Assembly: GCF_047495875.1 (NCBI RefSeq)
Contig: NC_092462.1
Location: 31,902,023-31,966,022, forward strand
Source: Pithys albifrons albifrons
Lineage: Eukaryota > Chordata > Aves > Passeriformes > Thamnophilidae
DNA: 64,000 bases
Direction of reading: 5' to 3'
Position 1 is the first letter of the stretch. Each line of letters opens with the position of its first letter. Positions 39,426-50,712 of this stretch are shown one piece after another. A program made the position numbers and the translations under genes. The notes beneath the pieces were generated by a model. It was given only the letters and a program-made list of their open reading frames with translations, was not told the origin of the DNA and ran no database searches.

Positions 39426-42400
39426 GAAAGATATAACACAGTTTTTAAGTGACTAGGTCAAAAGTGTGCTACTTTAACAATGAGTAAAAGTGTTATAATA
39501 AAATAAGGAGAGAGGGTGTTGCTATTATTAATGTCTCTTTGTCATTAGAGAAAAGCATTTCTTCATGACAGGACTTCAGTTTTTCCTGTTCATCTGTATG
39601 TCCTAGGCCCTCACACAGGGCTGCTCATCATCTCTGCGTGAGAAAATATTCCATGGAAAATTTATATATTGGCAAAGACTCAAATGATTTTTTTCATGCA
39701 TATTTTCTTGTTGTGTCCCTTTCCAAATGTATAAATTTTTGAATCTGAAGTTTTGATTTATCTTTCGTTTGAGGGACTGAAGAAGTGTTAATGACTTGGG
39801 GATAATATAAAATCATAGTGAAAAAAATTCCAGATTTCAGAAAGGTGTATCACATGAAGAATGTTGTAAAGGTGCTAGTTACAGAAACTTGCAATGTGGA
39901 TTTTTTTTGCCAGGAAAGTACCTTTTTTAGTGTTTCTAGAACAAAGTAACTTAAATCTTATCATATCTGTTCCATCAGCTCACTTCAGCTTGTAAATTAT
40001 TCATATAATTTGCAATTTTTAATCATAGTTTGCAGAGGCCTTTGCATTCTTTTCTATCTCTGTGCTGTAATGGATATTGCCATTGCTGTTACTAAAAACT
40101 ATTATTAATAATAAATATTGCTATCTAGGCAGGGTAAGAAAAGGAATCTCTAATTTTTGTCATCCTATATCGTAAAACGTTTTGATCATGTGAGTAGAAA
40201 AATGATTGTAAACCCAGAAGACAAAACATGTAAGCACTCTGCCCCTTATGATATGGCCCCATTCCCTGCAATGTTTTCTGGAGAAAGTCCAGGGCAAAGA
40301 GGACTCAGGCAGTAACATGAATGTCACATATTTTGTGTCAAAATTTCTGATTCTGATGAGAAGTTTAAAATTTTGGTTAAAAAAACCATTTAGTTCACTT
40401 CTGGAACTGTAGTCTGCAGTATAACCATCTCCGTTAGCAGCAAAAACAAAGTGCTAGTTAAATGCACACAATGAATATAAATAGTATATCTTTCAGCTCT
40501 GCTGGAGCTGAAGAAATTCTTGCTTTTGGCCCCATGTTTTGAGTGTCAGAGCTCAGACTTAGACTGTGTTTCTTACATCTGGATTCTGCATATGCATAGG
40601 AAAAGAATTCTTGGGTATTTTTAAATTTTTTTTTTTTCTTTTGCAAGAAGCAGTTATTCTACACAGGCACTGAATTCCCAAGAAATTCAGGGTAAGGGCA
40701 TGGCTCATGATGAAGTTTTACCTTGGTATTAGGAGAGTTTGTTTGGGGAACCCTCAGTGCTTTCAGCAAAAACGTATCTGATATAAATATGTGTTTTCTA
40801 GTGCCTGGAAGGATCATGGTGTGATCCAGTCCAGGATCACACTTTGGACTCAGGCTGCTGTAGAACTTGGTAACAGACCCAGCAAACCTGAGAATGCCAG
40901 GAGTGCAATAGTCTTTAGCCGACAGACTGTCAATTGAAAGCAATAAAGCATCTTTCTTTATTTTAATATTATTGTAGTTCAATGAATGACTTCTGCACAG
41001 ACACCAAAATCACATAGTCCAGCTCTATTTTTGAGTACGTAATTAATCACAAAACTGTGCTAATACCAGCTAAAGAGTGAAAATACCAGTCATCCACCCA
41101 TTTGTGGAACACTGTTCTTTTTATTTTCTCATACTTCTATTATAATTTTTTGTGCAGGTAGGTTAAGCAGTTTTCAGTGTGACTTAGAGGATGAGCTAAA
41201 TGCTCTAAAATATAATTGTCACTCCGCTTTCCATTCTCAGGTGAATTATCTATTCAGAGATGCAAACAAGCTTATGCAGATAAAAAGCTGCTATGTGTAT
41301 CAGCAAGATTGACTGGAAGTTCAGCAGCTAGAAACAAGAGTTCTGAGCCTGATGGCATATATCTTTAATCAGCATGAGGATTCATTTGGTATGTTCTGTG
41401 GTACAGGATATACAGTCTGATAATCCTTAGCCAACAAACTGGCCGTGGCAGGATGATCTTGCTGCTGATGCACATGGCATACAGATTACTTAAACTAAAA
41501 TTAGCTTCTCTTCTGTGTTCTAACATGTGCTTTACAGAGCTGAAAACAAGATTCGCCTTTGCCAGCTGCATCATTCAGTTTATTAGGCATCTAACCAGAG
41601 TTTATGACATGATCATTACAATGTAAAATTGGAAAAAATATTTGAACTATGAACAGTGTAAATGCACCTACTAATGAATATTCAAATTGAATTGTGTTAA
41701 AACACACTTCTCATTAAACATCACTTTAAATGGCACTAAGTGATCTCAGACAGAATTGTTGTCCCTTCACATTAATATTTTGACCATATCTAGTCCCTGA
41801 CACTATGAGGGCCTCATTATCTGACTGTGTCTGTGGTTCCACCCAGGGTTGGAAAAAGATTTTTCAAAGTCCCTTCAGATTTTGAACTGATTAAAACCAT
41901 TAATATTTAATTTACTTTTTTCTTGTACACATTCCTCCTTTATTATAGAGCTATATAGTAAGAGAAAGGAAGGCGATGGGAGATGTGAGAACCTTTGGAT
42001 TTTTTGCCATAGCTATGAGCAGCCAGCCTTCGTGGAGAGGATTCTTCTGAGCAATTGTTTTCTACTGTGATGAGGTCTCAGGCAAGTGGTCTAATGGAGA
42101 CCAATAGTTGTAGGCCACTGCTGTGGAATAAATTGACAGAGTTTATCTGTCACAGGGAAGTAACCAAGTGGCTGTTATGCATCTAGTTTCCTAAAACCGT
42201 TCTTAAATATTGGCGATTATAACTGGGGGCTTGAAATACTTATTTGAGGCAATTGTCATCTATTGAATGTGACACTTCATGCTAGTGCAAAGGAGATGCT
42301 ATAAATTTTTGGTCCCTTTAGATATTCTGCTTCAATTTAAAATTTTTAATTACTTCAAACATGACATTGTGTATAAGCTGAGAAAACACTTCACCATCTT

Positions 42401-44491
42401 AATGGAAGGGAGGAAGATTATCCATTTGATCAATTAGACAAGTGATTTTTGAGTTCTGACAGCTATGCTGGACTCTGAGAAGAATGTCAAAACTTATCCA
42501 ACCCTGATGTAGTTCTATTTACACCTCATGATGTGAAAAACATTTTCACTTGTTACTGAGACTGTAGCTTTCTTTATAGTGTTCATAAAACTGATACCTC
42601 GGTCTTTGTTAGTTATTCCAAGGTTTTCAATCTGAAAATTAAAGGTTCTTATTGTTTTACTTTTTACAGTTTCCTGCTGAGAAGTCAAGAAGATTTACAT
42701 TTTTTTTTAAATTTTAGCAGATACTGTGTGTAAGTTTAGGAAAACATTTAATACTGAGTGGCTATATCCCTAGCTAATAAGCTTTTTAGTTTTCTAATTA
42801 CACAGAAATCACAGCAAAATTAATGCTTTTACAACCAAATATTAGGGTGACAATATTACAATACAACTCTAATGTATCACTAGAATATCAGTACATTCAA
42901 AATAATCCTGATACATTTCCAAACAATATTTCTGTCTCAGCCTCTTCCCCTCAAACTATTCTGATTTACCTTCTGCACACTACTTTTCATACTATTACTA
43001 CCAATATTAATGTATCAAGTCTAAGAGAGAAAATGACTTCAATCTCTAAGCTGAAATTTACAGGAGATTTTTAGCATGTCAAAACAAAAAACCCACAAAA
43101 TTATAAAATGTTGGGAAAATGTGACCATGGCTTCTTTATAGCCTTGTTTAGATTTTAAGATATTCTGTCGAGAGAGACCAAAATTATAGTGATATTCTGA
43201 TTTGCTCTTGACTTTTCTGGGTTATCCTCCATTAACCTGACATTTTGGACTTGGAGGAAGGGATGAGTAAAATTAACATGCATTCCCTATGCTGCATGAA
43301 AAGTTTGAGCCTGTGTAATTCTATGTTGTTACTGCTTAAGGAGTTGTCCTGTGGGCATATTATACACTCCCTCTTTTCCAGCATTCCTGAACAATGATTT
43401 TGATTCAGTTTTCTGGTTGGTTGTTGTTCGGGTGTGAGTTGTTGGGTTTTTTTCTTATTTCAGTCCAAGCAGAAAGACAAAAAAGAATTTTTGTGAAAAA
43501 ATTTGCTACTATGTTCTAAAGATAATTGGAAAATTCTGTAGAATTAGGAGAATAGATGTTTCAGAAGCCATTGTCCAATTCTCTTTAGCAGACAAAAAAT
43601 ACTCAGTGTTCTGGATCTGTGCTTCAGAGAATACTTTAAAATACAGAAAAAAAAAAGTTAGCTTCAGGAACCACTCTTTCTTTATTCTTAATGGCAACCC
43701 TCTAAAATTTTAAAGCCTATGAAACTTGTCATTACATGGAAACTTTAGAAGAGAGGAGCATAGTACTTCTAAATACTGCAGTAGTAATTAGATACTGGAT
43801 GGCATAACTACTGCTAGTTATTGACTTCTCTGTTCTTCATACACTCTTAAGTGCTTAAAGGATAACAGAAAATGTCACTGCTTTCCCTGAAGGAAATTGG
43901 AAAATCTAATTTGTCTTAGGATCTTTCAGTGAGCCTAAAGACAATAAATTAGGAAGTATATTTTCTCCTCTTCACAGACTCACATGGACTCCAGCTGCTT
44001 GCATAGCAACTATCAGTGAAGGCAAAATTTTAAAATGAACAATGCATTTGCAAACCAACCAATATTAGTTAAATTTTACTTCCTGATGCAGAGATGATTT
44101 GAAAAATGTACAGACTATAAACATACAGGTATTGGATGTATTTTATGGATGTCATGCATCTTTACTTGCATTGAAATACCTTCCTCATCCTGCCCCAAAT
44201 GAAATCCAAATTCCAGGAGAAATTGAGTTTATTTCTTGCAGTGTAACATTTCCTGGAGCTTATATACCCAATTCAAAATAGCAATTATAAGATTTACATA
44301 TGCATGTTGCCCTCAATGAAATTTTTCATTCTATCTAGCAAAATTTAAATTAATGGGTAAAAGGCAGCCTTTTCCAAGAATTGTGACTGTTGTCTGACAG
44401 TGAAAATAGGAATACAATAATTTACCTTTCTGTATGAAAAGTATAGTTAGCTGTATCATTAGTGGCAGTTTCATGGTGTGAAATATGATTC

Positions 44492-44790
44492 TGTTAGGGA
44501 TTCCAGAACCTCATACCTTGATGGACACAAGGGTCCCACAACAAGGTCATCACCGCACTGACCCAACAGCAAAGCTGTGCATGCATTCCCAATAGCCACA
44601 AGCACAGTCATGCCACACATACAGAAACCCAAATAACAGACTCCCTCACCCAGGAAGAATTAGAAAAGGAATTTAATGAGAAGGAAGGACAGACTGTGCT
44701 GCATCACATTCAGGACATGGGGCTGGACAAGCATATTAACCAGACCTGCTTATATGCAACTGTGAGAGTGCAGTGAAATACAGATTGTGG
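44492..44790 (-). mobile_element. Probable solo LTR, minus strand
   Basis: The left edge is TGTTAGGGATTCCAGAACC, so the minus-strand copy ends in CCCTAACA as an LTR U5 would. Read on the minus strand, a TATAAGC promoter-like motif near 44753 is followed about 80 bp later by an ATTAAA polyadenylation-like signal near 44672. About 180 bp of GC-richer U5-like sequence then leads to the end. This order (TATA, polyA signal, U5, CA) supports an LTR. The U3 start is not visible and the right boundary is a guess. No retroviral coding sequence is adjacent. It could also be another kind of unclassified repeat. Confidence 0.55.
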
Positions 44791-45524
44791 AGTGTTTGCT
44801 TTCTTTTATATTCTTTTATTTTTCTTTTCTTTTAACCCTCATTATTCACTTAGAAGACATGCAAGAGAATCACAATTCATTTAACTGGTGGTTGGCAATA
44901 TAGTTTAAACAGAGAATAACTGAAAGCAAAGACTGCTAAAGAAATTATGAAGTAAAAAATAATTTTTATCAGACCTTTGGAAGAATAACAAGGCTGGAAT
45001 CTGAAGGACCATGCATTAGTGTTCTGCAAAATATATAAAGTGTGGGGCAGAAGAAGCTAATAATTTTTGTGTGTGCAAAATTTGTATTTGCTCTGCTCCC
45101 TCTATTTTCTTTTTCTTATTTATAATCCTGAATTTTCAGGATGCTTTGTTCTATATGTGGAGCTTAACATTGCCATTATGCATACAACAAAGAACTCTGT
45201 CCTTGAGTATCTCCTTGCTGTCAAATCTCAAAGTACTGACTAGGCAGATGCTATAATTATTTGAAAGGCCTCTTATATCCTAGGATTTGTTTATTCCTTC
45301 CTCTGCCAAGTGAGAGTAGTTTGTTATAACTGCTGAAGAGGTAAAAAAATTGTTTTTATTTCCTTCTTATGAAAAGTATTTTCTAATAAGATTACATTAT
45401 TCATAATAAAAAATTCTTAAAATGCTCAACATTTAGACTACTGAACAGAAAGTTTTTTTATGTATTGCTGTTGTGAGATTGCTTGCAAAAAGTGAATTTC
45501 TGAGCAATCCAAACTGCTTCAGCT
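44791..45524. other. AT-rich non-coding sequence
   Basis: Nothing recognised; only frames of about 60 codons without domains. Confidence 0.55.
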
Positions 45525-45870
45525 CTGTGAGAATCATGCAGATACTTCAGCTTGCAAGGACACACACCTGCTGTTTGTCCGTTAGGCGACGGTCACTCCT
45601 TGCAAATGTTTTCATGAGAATGTCTCAACTGCCTTCCTGATCTCCGGATATGGACCTCAAAACATCGGGATGAGATAATACAAACACTGGACTTGTGAGA
45701 TGTAGGCTTTTAACCAATTAGAAGTTCTAGGGTGTTGGGGTGAGACCTTTTTAGCCAATAAGGTGTACCTCTAACCCTATATAAACCGTGTGCTGTGTGA
45801 AATAAAATGTCTTCACTTTGAATCTCATATATTTGTACTGTGAAGTCCTTTCTCTCCGCGAAAGTTTGTT
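45525..45870 (+). mobile_element. Probable solo LTR with intact promoter-like signals
   Basis: The block is GC-richer than its flanks and begins near TGTGAGAATCATGCAG. It contains two CCAAT-type motifs (AACCAATTAG near 45714 and AGCCAATAAGG near 45754), a strong TATATAAACC box at about 45779 and an AATAAA signal at about 45802, then a short CTCTCCGCGAAAG stretch before AT-rich flank. This is the standard U3-R-U5 order of a retroviral LTR. The 3' boundary lies somewhere in 45860-45880. I found no target duplication and no internal retroviral sequence. The compact promoter with little visible decay suggests a younger insertion than the minus-strand LTRs; the age is inference. Family not assigned. 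Confidence 0.72.
45779..45788 (+). promoter_or_regulatory. LTR TATA box
   Basis: TATATAAACC lies 15-30 bp upstream of an AATAAA signal and about 25 bp downstream of a CCAAT motif. Its arrangement in the LTR, not experiment, supports promoter function. Confidence 0.6.
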
Positions 45871-46585
45871 TACTTTATATTGCTTAAAAACAGATATGTG
45901 ATATGAAGGATAGTTCTGCACTGATGCTATCTACATTTTGTGCTATGTATGCATATACTCTTCTTCAATATATAATCTAGTCATTATGGCCATCCACACC
46001 GAGAAATGTGTTTGTAATTTGTAGTTCCTATAATTTTAGCAGGACTATATTCCACTACTTATTTTTCCTGTCAGATGGCTTTCATGTAATTAAATGAAAT
46101 GTGTTAAGAGTGTTTTAATGTGCTTAGGTATCCTAAATTTTCATGTAAGGGAGATTTTCTGTTCCAGTGCCACAATCTTGTGTGAGTATGCAAAGGCAGC
46201 GTCATGGATCCTGTGTACCTTTCAGCATTTAACAGCACAGGACTAAAGTACATTTGTGGATTGTGTACTGGAAGTGACTTTAACTTTCTAGATGGGTATC
46301 TAGGAAAATCAGTTCTCATCTGGAGAGCTGGAACTAAAGAGGGCTAAGAATGAAAGATTAACCAGAAAAGATAATTGGAAAAAGTGACTGTGAAACAATT
46401 GAGATAATTTTGAACAAATGATCTGTACACAAGGGCAGGTACAGAAGAAAGGAAGAAAATGTGGGAAGGCAATATCATGAATATAAAAAAGAAACCAGGA
46501 GAGAACATAGCAGTAATAAAATACTAGTGTAACAAAGGAGACTGAGTTCTAGAAAAGCAAAGGTTGATTTTGGTTTGCTGGCCAC

Positions 46586-46620
46586 TTGAAGTAATGCAAA
46601 TTATTTGAAGTAATGCAAAT
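46586..46620. repeat. 16-bp direct duplication carrying two octamer motifs
   Basis: TTGAAGTAATGCAAAT occurs exactly at 46586-46601 and again at 46605-46620. Each copy ends in ATGCAAAT, the consensus POU-domain (Oct) octamer, so two perfect sites sit 19 bp apart on one face. Whether they are bound is unknown. Confidence 0.85.
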
Positions 46621-48625
46621 GTTTCTTTTCAGTGTAATTTGGTAGTGGGTTGCATTTTTGTTTGGTTGATTCTGTTTTTTTTTATTGAGTTTTTTTTGTT
46701 TTGTTTTGTTTTTGTTTCGCTTTGTTTTCTTCAAGACATAAAGGCTAGGGCACAGCTGAGGTGTCCCTGGAGCTTATTTGGGCTCTGACCATCCTGGAAA
46801 ACAGTAGTATGGTACATGGCTCTCCATTGCTCCAAGAGAAATCCATCCAGTTGTTAACTGTGCCAGTAAGAAATTATGACCCAATGATTAGGTAGGACAA
46901 CAGTAATTTTTTTAATACTCTCATTATTTGTCATTATAGAATATGTTTTTCTGCCTGCTGGACTGCTGTGGGACTGTAACACATATCCTTTCACCCAATC
47001 GTGTGAAGAGTCACAATTGGGCCTTAAGCCTGAATGTTCATTGAGGCGTGTATTAATAGTAAAACAATATATTGAAACATAAGAAGGGCTGAAATCCCAG
47101 TGTGGTCTAGCAGGTTGCCTATACATTGTTGGATACTGGAAGCCTGACCCTGTGACAGCCTTTGACATGGGGCTGCAGATTTAGGAATGCAGCTGCTGAG
47201 GAATTCAGTAAGCAAGTAAGGTAAAAAAAGCAAGGCAGGATTCTATTGACTTTTTTCCTGAGGAACCTCATCAGAATCAAGCTATCTCTGTAAAATATTG
47301 AACTGGAAAAAAACAGTAAAAAATATCCCCAAACTTTCCAACTGACTCAACCCCAGAATTATACTTTTAATGATGTTATTATGATGTTAGCAATGCAATT
47401 ATTAAGGAAGAATAATGACCAACACTATATACATTAGAGCCATGGCTGATTTTCTGAACCCTCTGCAAAGAATAGCTTTTCCCCCCTCATTCCCTGCAAA
47501 TTTTTTAAAGCATAAAACTGAAGTGTAGGAGGAAGTGTGTTCTTTTTACGCAAAAGTCAGAACTGCATTTTCTTCAGGAGTTCATTCCAGTGCCTTAGAT
47601 ACTGAGGACTAAAATATTTGGATTAACTAATTTTACCTATAGTAGAGACTATAGATATAGGCTTAGTTGTTGTATTAATATATGCATGCTAGGTATAAGT
47701 CTAGGCATATACTTAGGTCTGTTAGATATAGTCAAAAATACAGATAGATTTATAGCATTGTGGCAACTTCCTTGAACTAAATAAGAATATTAAGAGCTAT
47801 AGTAAGTTTTAATTCTATCTACCTGTTCTTGACATTTTATAGGCTACCATTAGATTTCATCACAGAGAAAGCAAGAAGAAGGAACCTTTTGGACATAATT
47901 TCTTCACAGAATTTGGGACATTAAGTCTAAACTGTGTAGTGTTAAAAAATTTATAATTCATCAAGCTTGCTTTCATTCCAAAAGACCCTACAAATTTTAA
48001 TGATACAAGTGTAAACAATCCTCTTAGGTACTATGAACATAAAACCCAATTGTGAGCACTTATCATGAAACACATGATTCATGAGTGCCACAGGCAAGGG
48101 GACACCGATTAGGCAAACTGTGTTTCAGATGCTGCATTCTCTGATCTTGAGTAATTGCTTGAAATGATACGTGTAAAAAAAATAAAGTGAAAACCTTGCT
48201 GCAGTCTAAATATTTTATCTAAAAGGCAAAGTACCATAGCAATTTGCCTGGTCTTTAGTTTTAGAAAGCCCAGGGAATGAATTGACTCAATTCATGATAG
48301 TGAAACACTTATGGCAAATGCACAGTAGGAACAAGTTATTTCACAACACTGCTTAAAAGGAGCAACTCAGCAGCAATTATATAGAACTTTCAAATTGCCT
48401 AAATGTGAAAGAACCATTATATATCTCTGGTGTGATTCATCATCATAACATGATTATAAGACTATAAAGGTACACTTCTTGTTTCGGTCCTCTGAGAGAG
48501 GCTCCTCTTACACACTGTGACCACTCAGAGCTGTGAAGTGATACTATCTCTAGATGTGTAGTTGGAAAGTCCTCTGCTAGAATAAGTATGATGCAAAGAT
48601 CAAACAGCACAGTGTCATTTCCCAG

Positions 48626-48639
48626 CCCCCCCCCCCCCC
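48626..48639 (+). repeat. Run of 14 C
   Basis: An uninterrupted C homopolymer; its exact length may be affected by sequencing or assembly error. Confidence 0.9.
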
Positions 48640-49917
48640 ATTTCTCATTTTATTGACACTGACAGCAAGGTACATCAAGTCTGAATGTGCATTGTGGAAT
48701 TTGAGGTTTGCTGCATGATTATTCTTACAGCCCTTGGTTACTTAACATAAAACCACAAAAATGTTTAGAACCTGTTATAGAAGTAAACAAAAGGAAGAAA
48801 CCCACTGGATAAGAAGCAATCTTTAACTGCTTATGTTGATGATGCACTTTAATAGACAGAGGGAAAAATAAAGTAATTTTTTTCCCTCCTTACTCAGGTT
48901 CTGTGTGTAGAAAAGGTATTTATAGAAGCTTTTCAGTGCTGTGAACAACCACTGCATGTCGGCTGGCTCTGTGTGCTCTTTCCACTTGAAATGTGTTGAA
49001 CTTTGGCTAGGGAGAGGTTCAAGGGCAAGGTAAATTTCTACTTCTTCAGGAATATCATGGTGTCTACATTCTACAGAAGAAGCAGCGCTACTGTTCTCTC
49101 CATTGGAGGAGGGAACAGAATTTTGTATTCACAAACTTCTATAATGTTCAGTTCTTTGGGCTTATATTAGGAGATGGATTTTCTTTGTAATCTGAGTGTT
49201 TCTCTTGTTTTCCTTATCTGACAACTTTAAGGTAAAACTGTGAAGGTAGAGCTGCACCATATAGTACTAAATTACCAATGTTCTCATCTTGTTACTGGAA
49301 ACATTTTTCAGTGAACCAATCTTCCCATAATATAAATCGATTACAATATCTCTCATGCTACAGAGTTTAGAAGTGAGTTTTGATTTTCAAAATATACAGT
49401 ACTTAGAAAACAAATCACAATGTTTTACCAACAATACCTTTTCTTCACTGTGCAGAGCTGTCTGAGTAAATCCTGTCAATGCATGGATGGCAGCAAAGGC
49501 TGGTCAACAAGCTATGTGGTCATTTCCCACTCCTTTTTTTTCAGTTTTGTTTCTGTTTCAATGAGAAAGCAGATGAAATATTATTTTCAGTTTTATTCAT
49601 TGGAATACAGATGTTCCCATAAACAAAAATCAGTGGGCTGAGCAACCCTTAGGCAAAGCAGGATGGAAGTGTTCTCTGAGTGTGATACAACTTACATACA
49701 GAAAACTGCTTGTGACTGGTATCCAGGGTACAGAGAACTAGTATATAGCAAGCCTGTGTAAGCCCAGACTTAAAGCTTGATACTGACATTTGTTAGCATT
49801 GTAGAAGGAGGATGCCATATAAATGGGGAGCAAAACTGAGATTGGGAGAAAAGGTACATCACGTGACACAGGAACCAGCATAAAAGAAATGATCTAAAGA
49901 TATTAGCTCTGTCACAC

Positions 49918-50712
49918 TGTCCTAGTTACAGTGGCTGGGACCAGTTTATCACTGTGTGGTTGTAACCAAAACTGTGTATTCTACACCCTTTATATCCTTT
50001 CTGATGAACTGTTAATAAGGATCATTTGCAGCAGCTGCCCAGGGCACACCTGACACCTCAGGCTACAAACTAAGTCTTAAAGAACCCCAGGAGACAGGAA
50101 AGTGTTTTTGTTTTCACACCAATGACTCAGTTGATAACTCCCCTCCAGGACAGCATTAGCACCTTCATCGCAAGCCTGACAGGTCATGTCTGCTAATGAG
50201 CCATTAGGGATTGGATAATAGGCAGATGCAATGACCTAAAACCCATCAAAGATTCAAAAAATATCCCATGACTCACAGAATTAAATGACCCATTGTGAAA
50301 CTCCTCATCCTGAGGGGAGGTACTAGGCATTCCCACCTGAACCTGAGCATATATAATCTTTGGATTTTGGGACTCCTGTTACCATTTGTTGGAACCAGAG
50401 GAGGACCAGAACATCAATAGGACTGTAACTGCCACTCTCGACAATACTGCGACCATCATCCTCACCAACAGGTTTTCCTTTCCTTTTATTTTGCACTCGG
50501 CGGGGGACCATGTGGTGCTCAGCACAGGGGCTAACAAACACCATTCTGTTTGTGCCTCAGGGTTCTGGGTTATACACTTGTTCTTTGCGGATTAAAACCA
50601 ATTTTTCTCTGTATTATTGTATTTAATGTAATCTTTTTAGTAAATTGTAACTCTGACTTGAAATCTCTCAAGTCTGGTTCATTTCTCCTGCTAGTTTACC
50701 TTTAAACCAGCA
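49918..50712 (+). mobile_element. Solo LTR, avian ERV type, about 795 bp
   Basis: The element opens TGTCCTAGTTACAGTGGCTG and closes with TTTACCTTTAAACCAGCA, a start and end that resemble complete avian ERVL-like LTRs. Inside, a TATATAAT box sits at about 50350, followed by a GC-rich leader with CTCGGCGGGGGACC near 50497-50510 and ATTAAAACC near 50591, which may act in 3'-end formation. The order (long U3, TATA, R, U5) fits the plus strand. No gag, pol or env sequence lies downstream, so it is a solo LTR. A target duplication is not visible with these ends, so the boundaries may be a few bases off. The overlapping frames at 50323-50595 on both strands lie inside the LTR and are not genes. Confidence 0.82.
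50350..50357 (+). promoter_or_regulatory. LTR TATA box
   Basis: A TATATAAT motif at the boundary between the AT-rich U3 and the GC-rich transcribed part of the LTR. Confidence 0.55.

Larger units (their letters stand above)
28201..44491. other. 16 kb AT-rich non-coding sequence
   Basis: No gene, RNA gene or interspersed element was recognised. It contains an 18-bp triplication (29707-29760), a 55-nt pyrimidine run (30405-30459), (TTTTA)n at 30855-30872, (GT)11 at 32101-32122, T-rich tracts at 36695-36755 and 43420-43457, (AAAT)n at 37003-37019 and a compound TG/TA repeat at 39378-39425. A GC-richer patch at 32330-32760 carries overlapping open frames on both strands (32417-32602 and 32430-32657) but no recognisable protein or repeat. 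Confidence 0.55.
45871..49917. other. AT-rich non-coding sequence
   Basis: No gene recognised. It contains the duplicated octamer motif at 46586-46620, a T-rich tract at 46673-46731 and a run of fourteen C at 48626-48639. Frames up to 104 codons on the minus strand (46854-47168) overlap each other and have no domain. Confidence 0.55.
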
